Shown: piece by piece, positions 16,855 to 24,152 of the stretch
How positions within the stretch are numbered: position 1 is the first letter of the stretch
How the letters are laid out: each line of letters begins with the position of its first letter
Assembly (NCBI GenBank): GCA_964454445.1
Contig: CAYVTD010000020.1
Location: forward strand, 1 to 54,065
DNA from: CAYVTD01 sp964454445
GTDB lineage: Bacteria > Bacteroidota > Ignavibacteria > Kapaibacteriales > UBA2268
Length of the DNA: 54,065 nt
Reading direction: 5' to 3'
The notes under the pieces: model-generated
Seen by the model: only the letters and a program-made list of their open reading frames with translations
The model's database searches: none
Told to the model about the DNA's origin: nothing
Translations under genes and position numbers: made by a program

Positions 16855-18429
16855 TTAAAAGAACTGCATTTGGCTCTGCTCAATAGTAAAATTTACTGCT
16901 TTTGCAATAGTCTCTTCGAGCATCGGTTTTCTGCGGTTCGCACCCCAAAGCTCTATGTCGGGACTGTAATCATGAGAAGCAGGATGGAGAGTTATATTCA
17001 CAGAGTCATTCTTAACATAAATCGTAATATCTTTTACAGCTTGCATTTGTCGTCTGTCAATACCTTCGGCGATACGAAGTAGCGAACTGAGCAAGCAAAC
17101 TGTATCTTTGTCTTCTGTGGAAAGACTGTTAAAGTTTTCATGTTTTTTCTTCGGGTGGCTTTTCCTGTGATAGCGTGCTACGTTAGCTATTAGCTCTGCT
17201 TCGTTGTTAGTAAAACCGGGCATAACACAATGGCTAAGTATGTAATAACTGTGTTTATGGTGCTGGTCGTGAGAAATCAAATAGCCGACATCGTGCAGAT
17301 ATGACGCTGCTTCGAGGATTCCTCTTTCCTTAACACCAAATGAGTGTATCGGTTCGAGTGCATCAAACATTTTCAAAGCAAGCATTTTGACATGCTCTGC
17401 GTGCTCAATGTTCACTCCGTATTGTTTGGCAAGATTTTGAATTGTTCTATATCTAAGATTATCGAGATTTTTAAACTCTTTTATATGTTCGAATTTTTTT
17501 ACAGTATCGAATACTATCCCTTCGCGAAGGGCATAAGTGGAGATATGTATTTTTTTAATATCAAGATTAATAATAGCCTGCTCGAGAATAAGAGCCCCAC
17601 TGAGTATAATATCAGTTCTTTCGGGATCCATTCCCGGCAATTTTGCTCTTTCTTCTGCAGTATAAGTTGTGGCTATAGTGTTTATAACGGGAAGAATGTC
17701 TTCCCCTGAAACGACAAGTCCATTTAAAATTTCAGGTATTCTTATATCTTTAGCCGCCAGACTCATAGCTGCCAGGTTAAGTATGGTACCGGAAGTACCG
17801 ACAACAATATCGAAGCCGGTTTCATTCAATCTTTTGAAAGTTGGTGCCCATTCCCCAATGATAAAGTCCCTGCAATCTTCGACTGTTCGGCGACTGGAAA
17901 GACCATTTTCAAAAAATTTGTTTGTCAAACGAATAGCGCCAAGTTTTACGCTTGCAACAAAATCCAGATTGCCATCTTGTCCGATAATTGTTTCAGTCGA
18001 ACCGCCACCAATGTCAATAATCAATACCTTTTGATTATCGACAGGTAAAGCATTAATAACCCCATCGTAAATAAGACGTCCTTCTTCAGTTCCAGAAATC
18101 ACTTCTATGTTGATTCCTGTTTCTTTTTTTGCTCTTTTAATAAAAATATCTTGATTATCGGCTTCTCTAACAGCACTCGTGGCAACAGCACGAACTACAG
18201 CCTTCTCGCTCTTGGCAAGGTCAACACAACGCTTAAGTGTAGCCATACCTCTTTCTATGGCATCGTCTTCTATGTGCTTCATATCGCCGCCACCAGAGCC
18301 TAAACGAACCATTTCCTTCAACCTGTTCTGCACTTGGAGCATTCCACGGCTGTTGACCGATGCAACAACCATATTAAAAGAGTTTGTTCCAAGGTCAATT
18401 GCAGCTACAATAGGGGCTTTCGCTGTCAT
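16855..18429 (-). CDS. Ppx/GppA-type exopolyphosphatase / pppGpp phosphohydrolase
   Basis: 524 residues. Two ASKHA-fold lobes (about 8-310) carry the phosphate loops AAIDLGTNSFNMVV and IDIGGGSTE. A C-terminal HD-type domain (about 325-515) has LHDVGY and a downstream HHKHSYYIL. The family hydrolyses inorganic polyphosphate or converts pppGpp to ppGpp; sequence alone does not decide which. The two-domain length matches E. coli Ppx/GppA rather than the shorter single-domain type. Upstream neighbours are a small membrane protein gene and a STAS-domain gene; downstream is hprK. A shared role in phosphate or energy signalling is plausible but is inference. Confidence 0.9.
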   Translation of the reverse strand: MTAKAPIVAAIDLGTNSFNMVVASVNSRGMLQVQNRLKEMVRLGSGGGDMKHIEDDAIERGMATLKRCVDLAKSEKAVVRAVATSAVREADNQDIFIKRAKKETGINIEVISGTEEGRLIYDGVINALPVDNQKVLIIDIGGGSTETIIGQDGNLDFVASVKLGAIRLTNKFFENGLSSRRTVEDCRDFIIGEWAPTFKRLNETGFDIVVGTSGTILNLAAMSLAAKDIRIPEILNGLVVSGEDILPVINTIATTYTAEERAKLPGMDPERTDIILSGALILEQAIINLDIKKIHISTYALREGIVFDTVKKFEHIKEFKNLDNLRYRTIQNLAKQYGVNIEHAEHVKMLALKMFDALEPIHSFGVKERGILEAASYLHDVGYLISHDQHHKHSYYILSHCVMPGFTNNEAELIANVARYHRKSHPKKKHENFNSLSTEDKDTVCLLSSLLRIAEGIDRRQMQAVKDITIYVKNDSVNITLHPASHDYSPDIELWGANRRKPMLEETIAKAVNFTIEQSQMQFF

Positions 18430-18520
18430 AACTATTTCCTCAAAAAAAAAAGTCTCGAACAGCTTTCACGCTTCTTCGATTTTGAAAAACTGTAAATATA
18501 ATGAAAACAATTTGATTTTT

Positions 18521-18733
18521 CTAATAATTTTTATCTTTTGCTTCACCTTTCATTACAGTTATCCCGTCTTTATCGAAAATAACCTTGCTGCTTTCGCTTG
18601 CTGACTGTCCGTCTTTATGATCGAATGGCATGAACATAGCTCGAATTCTTTTCTTAATGTATCTCGAAATCACAAGAAAAGAAATAATTATTACAATCAG
18701 AAATATGAAAAATTTGAACATAATCTTAATCAC
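18521..18733 (-). CDS. small single-pass membrane protein (DUF4834-like)
   Basis: At most 70 residues: one membrane helix at about 5-24 (KFFIFLIVIIISFLVISRYI), a basic stretch, then a short polar tail ending SKVIFDKDGITVMKGEAKDKNY. The arrangement (membrane helix, KK.R.M, GEAKDK near the end) resembles the small DUF4834 proteins of Bacteroidota, of unknown function. The first possible start is GTG at 18733; the ATG at 18721 (MFKFFIFL) is at least as likely and gives 66 residues. It sits between the STAS-domain gene and the ppx/gppA gene on the same strand. Confidence 0.6.
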   Translation of the reverse strand: MIKIMFKFFIFLIVIIISFLVISRYIKKRIRAMFMPFDHKDGQSASESSKVIFDKDGITVMKGEAKDKNY

Positions 18734-18770
18734 ATCTTAATTGTTATCAAGTAATCAATAAGAAAACCAG

Positions 18771-19982
18771 TTACTCGATGTCGATTATTCCGGCAAGTCC
18801 ACTACCAAAACGAGTTTTCGAGAGCATCCTCTGTACTTTTAAAAAAGCTGATTCAAGAGAAATTCGTTTTATTTCATCATCTAATTTTTCCGGATTGCTC
18901 GCTAATAACTCTTTGCCAAAAACTGCCGTCGTAAATTTAAATTTTTGCCCTTCCGGCAATAAATCGACTATATCTTTTGCTGCTTTAGCTGTATCTTTGA
19001 TATAAATACCAAAAGACACAATACAATTTCCAATTTCTAATGGTTCGACAGGAAAATTCACCCATTCCGTGAAGTTTTCTTGAGAAAAAATATCGCCATT
19101 GGCAGGCATATTCTCGCGAATTGGCACGCTTTTCAGGTTCATACCCCAGAAACCTTTGCTTTCAGCTAATATTACCAATCCGCAAACATTTGCTTTGCTA
19201 AGGCTTGCCAAGGATTCGCCCAACTTTTGCAAATCGGGGAAAGCAGCTGTTGGTTCAAAGCGTGCAAGCACAGAATAATCGCCTTTTATTACGAAACCGT
19301 TAAGAAATTTATAAGTAATTGGATTCTCTGTTTCTTGAAAAAGCATAAAATCCGGAGCTGGATTTTTAATAGCGGGATAATAAAACAATCCGCTATTTAA
19401 TATCAATGCCTCTCCGAAATATTCTTTATAATCATTATATTCCTCGCCAATGGCAGCCATTCCGAAACCAAATCGTGCCAATGACGGCGATACATCGACT
19501 ACATCGTCTTCGTCATAGCTTGAAGAACTGAGTTTTTCGAGTGTACCTATCTTTGAATACCTTGATTTTGCAGCCTTATATTCAATAAAATCGATTTTAA
19601 CATCATCAACAACAATACATTTCATCTCCAAGGCATCTTTTCCGCTACCGAATTCTGCTTCAAGCTCGACTCTTTCTTTAAAAAACCGGAATATCTTGTC
19701 GAAACCGCCCATCTTAAAAACATCGAACAACTTGTCAGAAACAGCAAAAAAACATACTTCACCACCAGCTTGACTTAATAATCGCCTTGCTGCCATAAAA
19801 ACACGCAATCCTGCACTACTAATATAACTCACGTTTTCCATACTGAAAATCATCACTCTTGCTCCTGACAGCGCCGCCTCTTTTACTTGCGCTTCTATAT
19901 CGGGCGAGCTCATACTGTCGAGCCGTCCACCAAGTTCAATAAATGTATATTGCCCCTCATTTTTTATCTTCACATCAATCAT
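18771..19982 (-). CDS. STAS-domain protein with large uncharacterised C-terminal region
   Basis: 403 residues from the ATG at 19982. That start has GGAG five bases upstream and is preferred over an upstream GTG at 19988. Residues 1-108 form a STAS domain of the anti-sigma-factor-antagonist type, with the phosphoacceptor-region signature YISSAGLRVFMAARRLL near 55. The remaining ~290 residues are not recognised. They are globular-looking and mixed alpha/beta, contain ALILNSGLFYYPAIKNPAPD and LVILAESKGFWGMNLKSVPI, and lack membrane segments. By family, the STAS part should bind a kinase-type anti-sigma factor and switch by serine phosphorylation. No kinase or phosphatase partner is adjacent. Regulation of, or scaffolding by, the C-terminal part is inference. 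Confidence 0.7.
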   Translation of the reverse strand: MIDVKIKNEGQYTFIELGGRLDSMSSPDIEAQVKEAALSGARVMIFSMENVSYISSAGLRVFMAARRLLSQAGGEVCFFAVSDKLFDVFKMGGFDKIFRFFKERVELEAEFGSGKDALEMKCIVVDDVKIDFIEYKAAKSRYSKIGTLEKLSSSSYDEDDVVDVSPSLARFGFGMAAIGEEYNDYKEYFGEALILNSGLFYYPAIKNPAPDFMLFQETENPITYKFLNGFVIKGDYSVLARFEPTAAFPDLQKLGESLASLSKANVCGLVILAESKGFWGMNLKSVPIRENMPANGDIFSQENFTEWVNFPVEPLEIGNCIVSFGIYIKDTAKAAKDIVDLLPEGQKFKFTTAVFGKELLASNPEKLDDEIKRISLESAFLKVQRMLSKTRFGSGLAGIIDIE

Positions 19983-20050
19983 AAACACTCCATTTTTTTT
20001 GCTAAATAGTAAGTTACAAAACTACAAAATTTTAAAAGATATTTTTAAAT

Positions 20051-20080
20051 AAAAAACGCCTACTATGCAAGCAGGCGTTA
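20051..20080 (-). terminator. rho-independent terminator of the S10-spc-alpha cluster
   Basis: On the minus strand AACGCCT (20073-20079) pairs with AGGCGTT (20055-20061) around an 11-base loop and is followed by six or more T. It lies 33 bases beyond the rplQ stop and ends the long ribosomal-protein transcript. Confidence 0.85.
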
Positions 20081-20112
20081 AAAAACAGAATACTATATTA
20101 GATTAAAAATTC

Positions 20113-20910
20113 TTACTCTTCTTTTTTCAGATCATCAGAAGCTTGCTCTTCAGAGCTTGCTTCTTCTTGTTTTGATTCTTCAGTATTAGACATTTGAGCT
20201 TCTGCTGCAGGGACTTCATCTACAGGAGTCTCCACTACTGGTGCTTCTTCCACAGGTGTTTCTTCTACAGATGCTTCTTCTACAAGAGCCTCTGCTACTA
20301 GTGCTTCCTCTGTATTTTGAGCAGTATTCTCAGTTTGCTCTTGTACTGAATCTTCAACAACAGCATCTTCTGTTTCATCAACAATATCTTCTTCAACTTC
20401 ATCGGCTTTAGCAACAAACTCTGCTTTTGCGACTTTATCATGTTTCGAAGCAGGCTTGGGTTGCTGTTTCCTTCTTTTTCTCATTTTTGAGGCGCCATCT
20501 TTTGGTGCCGACCAATCTACAAGTTCGATAATGGCAGTGTCGGCGCCGTCACCACGCCGGAAACCTGTTTTCACAATTCTGGTATAGCCGCCTTCTCTTT
20601 CCAGGACCATCGGAGCAATACTATCAAAAAGCTCTTGAATGACAGCTTTCCTGTAAATGTGTTTTGCGACGATTCTACGGTTGTGAATATCAATTTTTTG
20701 ACCTTCGACTAACAGATTCTGCTTTTCGCGTTTAAGCGCATTTTTTGCCTTCGAGATAAGCTTTTCTGCATAAGGGCGTAATTCTTTGGCTTTTGCCTCA
20801 GTAGTTTCAATTTTTTTATGCTCGAAAAGCTCCATGGCCAAGTTACGCAACAAAGCGTGCCTGTGACTGCTTGTTCTTTTAAGTTTTCTTCCTCTGAGTA
20901 AATGTCTCAT
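20113..20910 (-). CDS. rplQ: 50S ribosomal protein L17 with long acidic tail
   Basis: bL17 of the large subunit. Residues 1-133 are the conserved core (MRHLLRGRKLKRTSSHRHAL). After it come a basic linker (about 136-168, KMRKRRKQQPKP) and a strongly acidic tail from about 170 to 265. The tail includes a quasi-repeat of EEA/VEETPVEEAPV type at 201-237, so the protein is about twice the length of a standard L17. Many Bacteroidota L17 proteins carry some C-terminal extension, but the repeat-like Glu/Val/Pro tail here is long. It is the last gene of the cluster, 48 bases after rpoA and followed by a terminator. Confidence 0.93.
   Translation of the reverse strand: MRHLLRGRKLKRTSSHRHALLRNLAMELFEHKKIETTEAKAKELRPYAEKLISKAKNALKREKQNLLVEGQKIDIHNRRIVAKHIYRKAVIQELFDSIAPMVLEREGGYTRIVKTGFRRGDGADTAIIELVDWSAPKDGASKMRKRRKQQPKPASKHDKVAKAEFVAKADEVEEDIVDETEDAVVEDSVQEQTENTAQNTEEALVAEALVEEASVEETPVEEAPVVETPVDEVPAAEAQMSNTEESKQEEASSEEQASDDLKKEE
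20200..20310 (-). repeat. degenerate short repeats coding the acidic tail of L17
   Basis: This DNA encodes residues 201-237 of L17. It shows degenerate units of roughly 15-30 bases (variants of gcttcttcTacag on the plus strand) giving (V/A)EE(A/T)(P/L/S)V. The pattern suggests growth by slippage. Unit boundaries are fuzzy. Confidence 0.5.
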
Positions 20911-20958
20911 TTTTTTCTTATCCTGAAAGATTTATTCTAATAATTATTTTCTATTTTT

Positions 20959-21981
20959 TTAAAAAATATCGTTCAAATCGCTGATTTTTGTTTCTTCCCT
21001 AATGAATCGTTCGGCATTCATTCCAAACTCGAGCCCATGCTGTTGGACGACTTCTGTTAGCTCAGCAAGAGATTTACGTCCAAAATTGCGAAATTTCAAC
21101 AATTCGGATTCCTGCAAGGAAACAAGCTCTGCAAGTATCTTAATATTCGCTGCTTTCAAGCAATTGTGCGCCCTAACAGAAAGTTCGAGTTCATCAACAG
21201 AAGTAAGTAAAATCCGGCGTAAACGGTTTCTTTCGGCTTCTTTCACCTCTTCTTCAGCCATATCCTGCTGTTGCTGCTCGTCTTTCAACTCGTCGAAGCT
21301 GATAAAGTACTTAATATGGTCGCTCATTATCTTGGCTGCAAAATGCACGGCATCGACAGGTGTAACAGTGCCATCAGTAATCACGCTCAGCACCAATTTC
21401 TCATAATCGGTTTTATGCCCCACCCGGTAAGGTTCTATCTGATAAATTACATTTTTAATGGGAGTGTAAATAGCATCAAGAGGAAGCATACCGATTGGAA
21501 AATCGACAATGATTTGCTCTTCAGAAGGCACATATCCCTTACCGGAGCCAATGCGCAATTCAACATCAAATTCCGCATCTTCGGCAAGAGTGGCAATCTG
21601 CTGGTTAAGATCGATTATTTCCACTTGGTCAGATGCGTCTTGGATGTCTTTCGATGTCCAATTGTGGGGACCTTTTAAATGAAAAGATATCCTCTGTGTC
21701 TTTTTATCTAAAATCTTAAATCTAATTTGCTTAAGGTTGAGGATAATCTCGGAAACATCTTCGACGACGCCAGGAATAGTTTGAAATTCGTGGAGCACAT
21801 CGCTGATTTTCAAGCCAATAATTGCCGAACCTGGAGTTGACGAGATAAGTATTCTTCTAAGCGAATTGCCAATGGTAACACCATAACCCTGTTCGAGGGG
21901 TTGTAAAGTGAATTTGGCTTCATTAGGAGCAATCTCGCTTTCTATTTGCACCCCATCGGGCATTTGCATTTGAATATTCAT
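20959..21981 (-). CDS. rpoA: DNA-directed RNA polymerase alpha subunit
   Basis: The alpha subunit, which dimerises to start polymerase assembly and contacts UP elements and activators. The ATG at 21981 (MNIQMQMPDGV) is preferred to an upstream in-frame TTG at 22008. The N-terminal domain shows the dimerisation signature (YGVTIGNSLRRILISSTPGS). After a glutamine/glutamate-rich linker (DEQQQQDMAEEEVKEAERN) comes the C-terminal helix-hairpin-helix domain (ELSVRAHNCLKAANI, then LLKFRNFGRKSLAEL). Length about 340 is normal. It directly follows rpsK with 60 bases between; rpsD, which usually separates them, is not there. Confidence 0.96.
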   Translation of the reverse strand: MNIQMQMPDGVQIESEIAPNEAKFTLQPLEQGYGVTIGNSLRRILISSTPGSAIIGLKISDVLHEFQTIPGVVEDVSEIILNLKQIRFKILDKKTQRISFHLKGPHNWTSKDIQDASDQVEIIDLNQQIATLAEDAEFDVELRIGSGKGYVPSEEQIIVDFPIGMLPLDAIYTPIKNVIYQIEPYRVGHKTDYEKLVLSVITDGTVTPVDAVHFAAKIMSDHIKYFISFDELKDEQQQQDMAEEEVKEAERNRLRRILLTSVDELELSVRAHNCLKAANIKILAELVSLQESELLKFRNFGRKSLAELTEVVQQHGLEFGMNAERFIREETKISDLNDIF

Positions 21982-22041
21982 AAATATCAGCTTAACGTTA
22001 ATTAACAAATAGCGATTAAATAATCAATAAAGCATAACTGC

Positions 22042-22425
22042 TTAGACTCTTCTTCTTTTCGGAGGTCTGCAGCCATTGTGAGGTATGGGCGTTTTGTCGA
22101 TAATGCTATGAATCATCAGCCCTGCCTGCGTCAAAGATCTAATAGCCGCTTCACGACCTGAACCGGGACCTTTCACTACGACGTCAACTTTTCTCAAGCC
22201 CATATCGAAAGCTTCTTTAGCTGCTTTTTCAGCAGAGACCTGAGCGGCGTAGGGTGTATTCTTCTTGGAGCCGCGGAAACCGTTTCGACCTGCCGACGAC
22301 CAGCATAGTACATTACCATACATGTCAGTAATAGTAACCATCACATTGTTGAATGTCGCTCGCACGAATGCCTTGCCGTGAGTGTTGGCTACAATTTTCC
22401 TCTTTACTTTTTTCTTTTGTGCCAT
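22042..22425 (-). CDS. rpsK: 30S ribosomal protein S11
   Basis: uS11, 127 residues, a platform protein near the 3' end of 16S rRNA that contacts the E-site region. The family signatures ATFNNVMVTITDMYGN and KGPGSGREAAIRSL are present, with the conserved basic C-terminus IPHNGCRPPKRRRV. It lies 83 bases downstream of rpsM, a longer gap than most in this cluster. Confidence 0.97.
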   Translation of the reverse strand: MAQKKKVKRKIVANTHGKAFVRATFNNVMVTITDMYGNVLCWSSAGRNGFRGSKKNTPYAAQVSAEKAAKEAFDMGLRKVDVVVKGPGSGREAAIRSLTQAGLMIHSIIDKTPIPHNGCRPPKRRRV

Positions 22426-22508
22426 TTATTCTTATAATTTCCTTATATAAAACAAATATTTTTATAAATCTAGTAAATACAATACTATAAAAAGATATTG
22501 CAAAATTA

Positions 22509-22889
22509 CTATTTCTTCGCGGCGGCTTTTTTCTTTCCTGCCACTGTTTTGCGCTTGCCTTTTCTTGTGCGAGCATTAGTGCGCGTGCGCTGACCTCTGC
22601 AAGGCAAACCGCGCCTGTGTCGGATGCCTCGATAGCAACCAATATCCATTAGCCGCTTGAGATTCATTTGTATTTCGGTGCGAAGCTGTCCTTCAACCTT
22701 AAAATCTTGAATTATCGAACGTAGTGTTGCTATTTCATCGTCGGTCCAATCGTTTACACGTTTCTCCTCGCTTATACCGGCTTTCGCAAGTATCGTCGAA
22801 GATGTTGTTTTGCCGATGCCAAAAATATAAGTTAATCCGATTACTCCCCTTTTGTTTTTGGGCAAGTCAATTCCAGCTATACGTGCCAA
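22509..22889 (-). CDS. rpsM: 30S ribosomal protein S13
   Basis: uS13, 126 residues, a head protein that bridges to the 50S subunit and contacts P-site tRNA. It begins MARIAGIDLPKNKRGVIGLT; the helix-turn region (IFGIGKTTSSTILAKAGI) and the basic tail (RHRRGLPCRGQRTRTNARTR then K/A-rich) are standard. It follows rpmJ by 30 bases. Confidence 0.97.
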   Translation of the reverse strand: MARIAGIDLPKNKRGVIGLTYIFGIGKTTSSTILAKAGISEEKRVNDWTDDEIATLRSIIQDFKVEGQLRTEIQMNLKRLMDIGCYRGIRHRRGLPCRGQRTRTNARTRKGKRKTVAGKKKAAAKK

Positions 22890-22919
22890 TTCAGTGCTCC
22901 TTTTATTATATTTTTTTAA

Positions 22920-23036
22920 TTATCCTTGTCTTTGCTTAAATCTCGGATTCTTCTTATTAATAATATATACGCGACCTTTCCGTTTGACAATTTTGTCATC
23001 GGGATTTCTCTTTTTAACCGAAGCTTGTACCTTCAT
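22920..23036 (-). CDS. rpmJ: 50S ribosomal protein L36, cysteine-free form
   Basis: A 38-residue protein: MKVQASVKKRNPDDKIVKRK, then GRVYIINKKNPRFKQRQG. It matches bL36 in length, position (between infA and rpsM) and pattern. The three cysteines and one histidine that bind zinc in the classical form are absent; they are replaced by N, D and N at the first sites. This is therefore the zinc-independent type. A good Shine-Dalgarno AGGAG precedes the ATG at 23036. Confidence 0.93.
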   Translation of the reverse strand: MKVQASVKKRNPDDKIVKRKGRVYIINKKNPRFKQRQG

Positions 23037-23085
23037 TTCATTACTCCTGTTTACTTTCTATCAAATTCTTGTCTTGCTAAGTTAA

Positions 23086-23304
23086 TTATTTATATCTATA
23101 TACGATTCTGCCTTTTGAAAGGTCGTAAGGCGAAAGTTCGACTGTTACCTTGTCGCCTTGTAGAATCCTGATAAAATTCATTCTCATTCTGCCAGAAATA
23201 TATGCAAGAACCTTATGCCCGTTTTCAAAACGGACGACAAACTGGGTATTAGGTAGAGTTTCCTCTATCGTACCATCTAATCGAATAAGTTCTTGTTTAG
23301 GCAT
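23086..23304 (-). CDS. infA: translation initiation factor IF-1
   Basis: 72 residues forming a single S1/OB domain, standard length. It binds the 30S A site during initiation. Signature segments are DGTIEETLPNTQFVVRFENG, YISGRMRMNFIRILQGDKV and the terminal SKGRIVYRYK. It lies between map (13 bases) and rpmJ (49 bases), the usual order at the spc/alpha junction. Confidence 0.96.
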   Translation of the reverse strand: MPKQELIRLDGTIEETLPNTQFVVRFENGHKVLAYISGRMRMNFIRILQGDKVTVELSPYDLSKGRIVYRYK

Positions 23305-23317
23305 ATATTCAAATTAA

Positions 23318-24127
23318 TTAATTTCTTAAAGTTAAAATCAGTGCTTTGTCGTTGTCAATCATAACCGTATGCTCGAAATGGGCGGCTGGTTTGTGATCTG
23401 CAGTATAGACCAACCAACCATCTTCCCCGGTTTTAATTTCTTTTTTCCCGGCGTGAACCATTGGCTCAATAGCTATTGTCATACCGGTAAGAAGTTTTAT
23501 ATTTGGATATTGTGAACGATTGAGCAAAGCAGGGACAAAATTAGGCACTGGTGGATCCTCATGAAGATTTTTGCCGATACCGTGTCCGACAAGCTCACGG
23601 GTAACGGAATATCCATTATCTTCGACATAGTTTTGCACTGCACGGGATATATCATAAACCTTGTTTTTGTTTTTTGCTTGCTCTATGCCAAGGAACAGCG
23701 ACTCTTCTGTAATTTTTAATAGATGTTGTTTTTCTTCATCTATTTCTCCCACAGGTATAGTAAGTGCACTATCGCCATAATAGCCATCTTTTTCGCACCC
23801 ACAATCAATAGAAACAATGTCACCTTCCATTAGTTTTCTTTGTGATGGTATCCCGTGGACGACCTCTTCATTAATAGAAATACACAAAGTATTTGGAAAA
23901 ACTAATCTATCGACTCTATAACCTTTGAATGCAGGTCTTGCATTTTGAGAACGTATGTAATCCTCTGCTATTCTGTCAAGTTCAATCGTTTCAACACCGG
24001 GTTTGACATATTTTTCGACTAAGCTAAGAGTATCAGCTACGATTCTGCAAGATTTTTCAATCAGTAGAATCTCAGCTCTGTTTTTTACTAAGTGTGTCAT
24101 TACTCTTGCTTGCTGCTCGTTTTTCAT
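23318..24127 (-). CDS. map: methionine aminopeptidase, type I
   Basis: 269 residues. It removes the N-terminal methionine from nascent proteins. The pita-bread metallopeptidase ligands are recognisable: SIDCGCEKDGYYGDSALT (two Asp), ELVGHGIGKNLHEDP (His) and IAIEPMVHAG (Glu), plus the C-terminal FEHTVMI (Glu/His region). The N-terminus is about 15 residues longer than the minimal type I enzyme; an internal Met (MTHLVKNRAEILL) is an alternative start. It follows secY by 25 bases. Confidence 0.95.
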   Translation of the reverse strand: MKNEQQARVMTHLVKNRAEILLIEKSCRIVADTLSLVEKYVKPGVETIELDRIAEDYIRSQNARPAFKGYRVDRLVFPNTLCISINEEVVHGIPSQRKLMEGDIVSIDCGCEKDGYYGDSALTIPVGEIDEEKQHLLKITEESLFLGIEQAKNKNKVYDISRAVQNYVEDNGYSVTRELVGHGIGKNLHEDPPVPNFVPALLNRSQYPNIKLLTGMTIAIEPMVHAGKKEIKTGEDGWLVYTADHKPAAHFEHTVMIDNDKALILTLRN

Positions 24128-24152
24128 ATCAAACCTTTGCTATTGGTAGCGG

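Noticed and set aside
22325..22642. Minus-strand frame between rpsM and rpsK, considered as a missing ribosomal gene such as rpsD
   Set aside because: It overlaps both genes in another frame and its product has no S4-like features.
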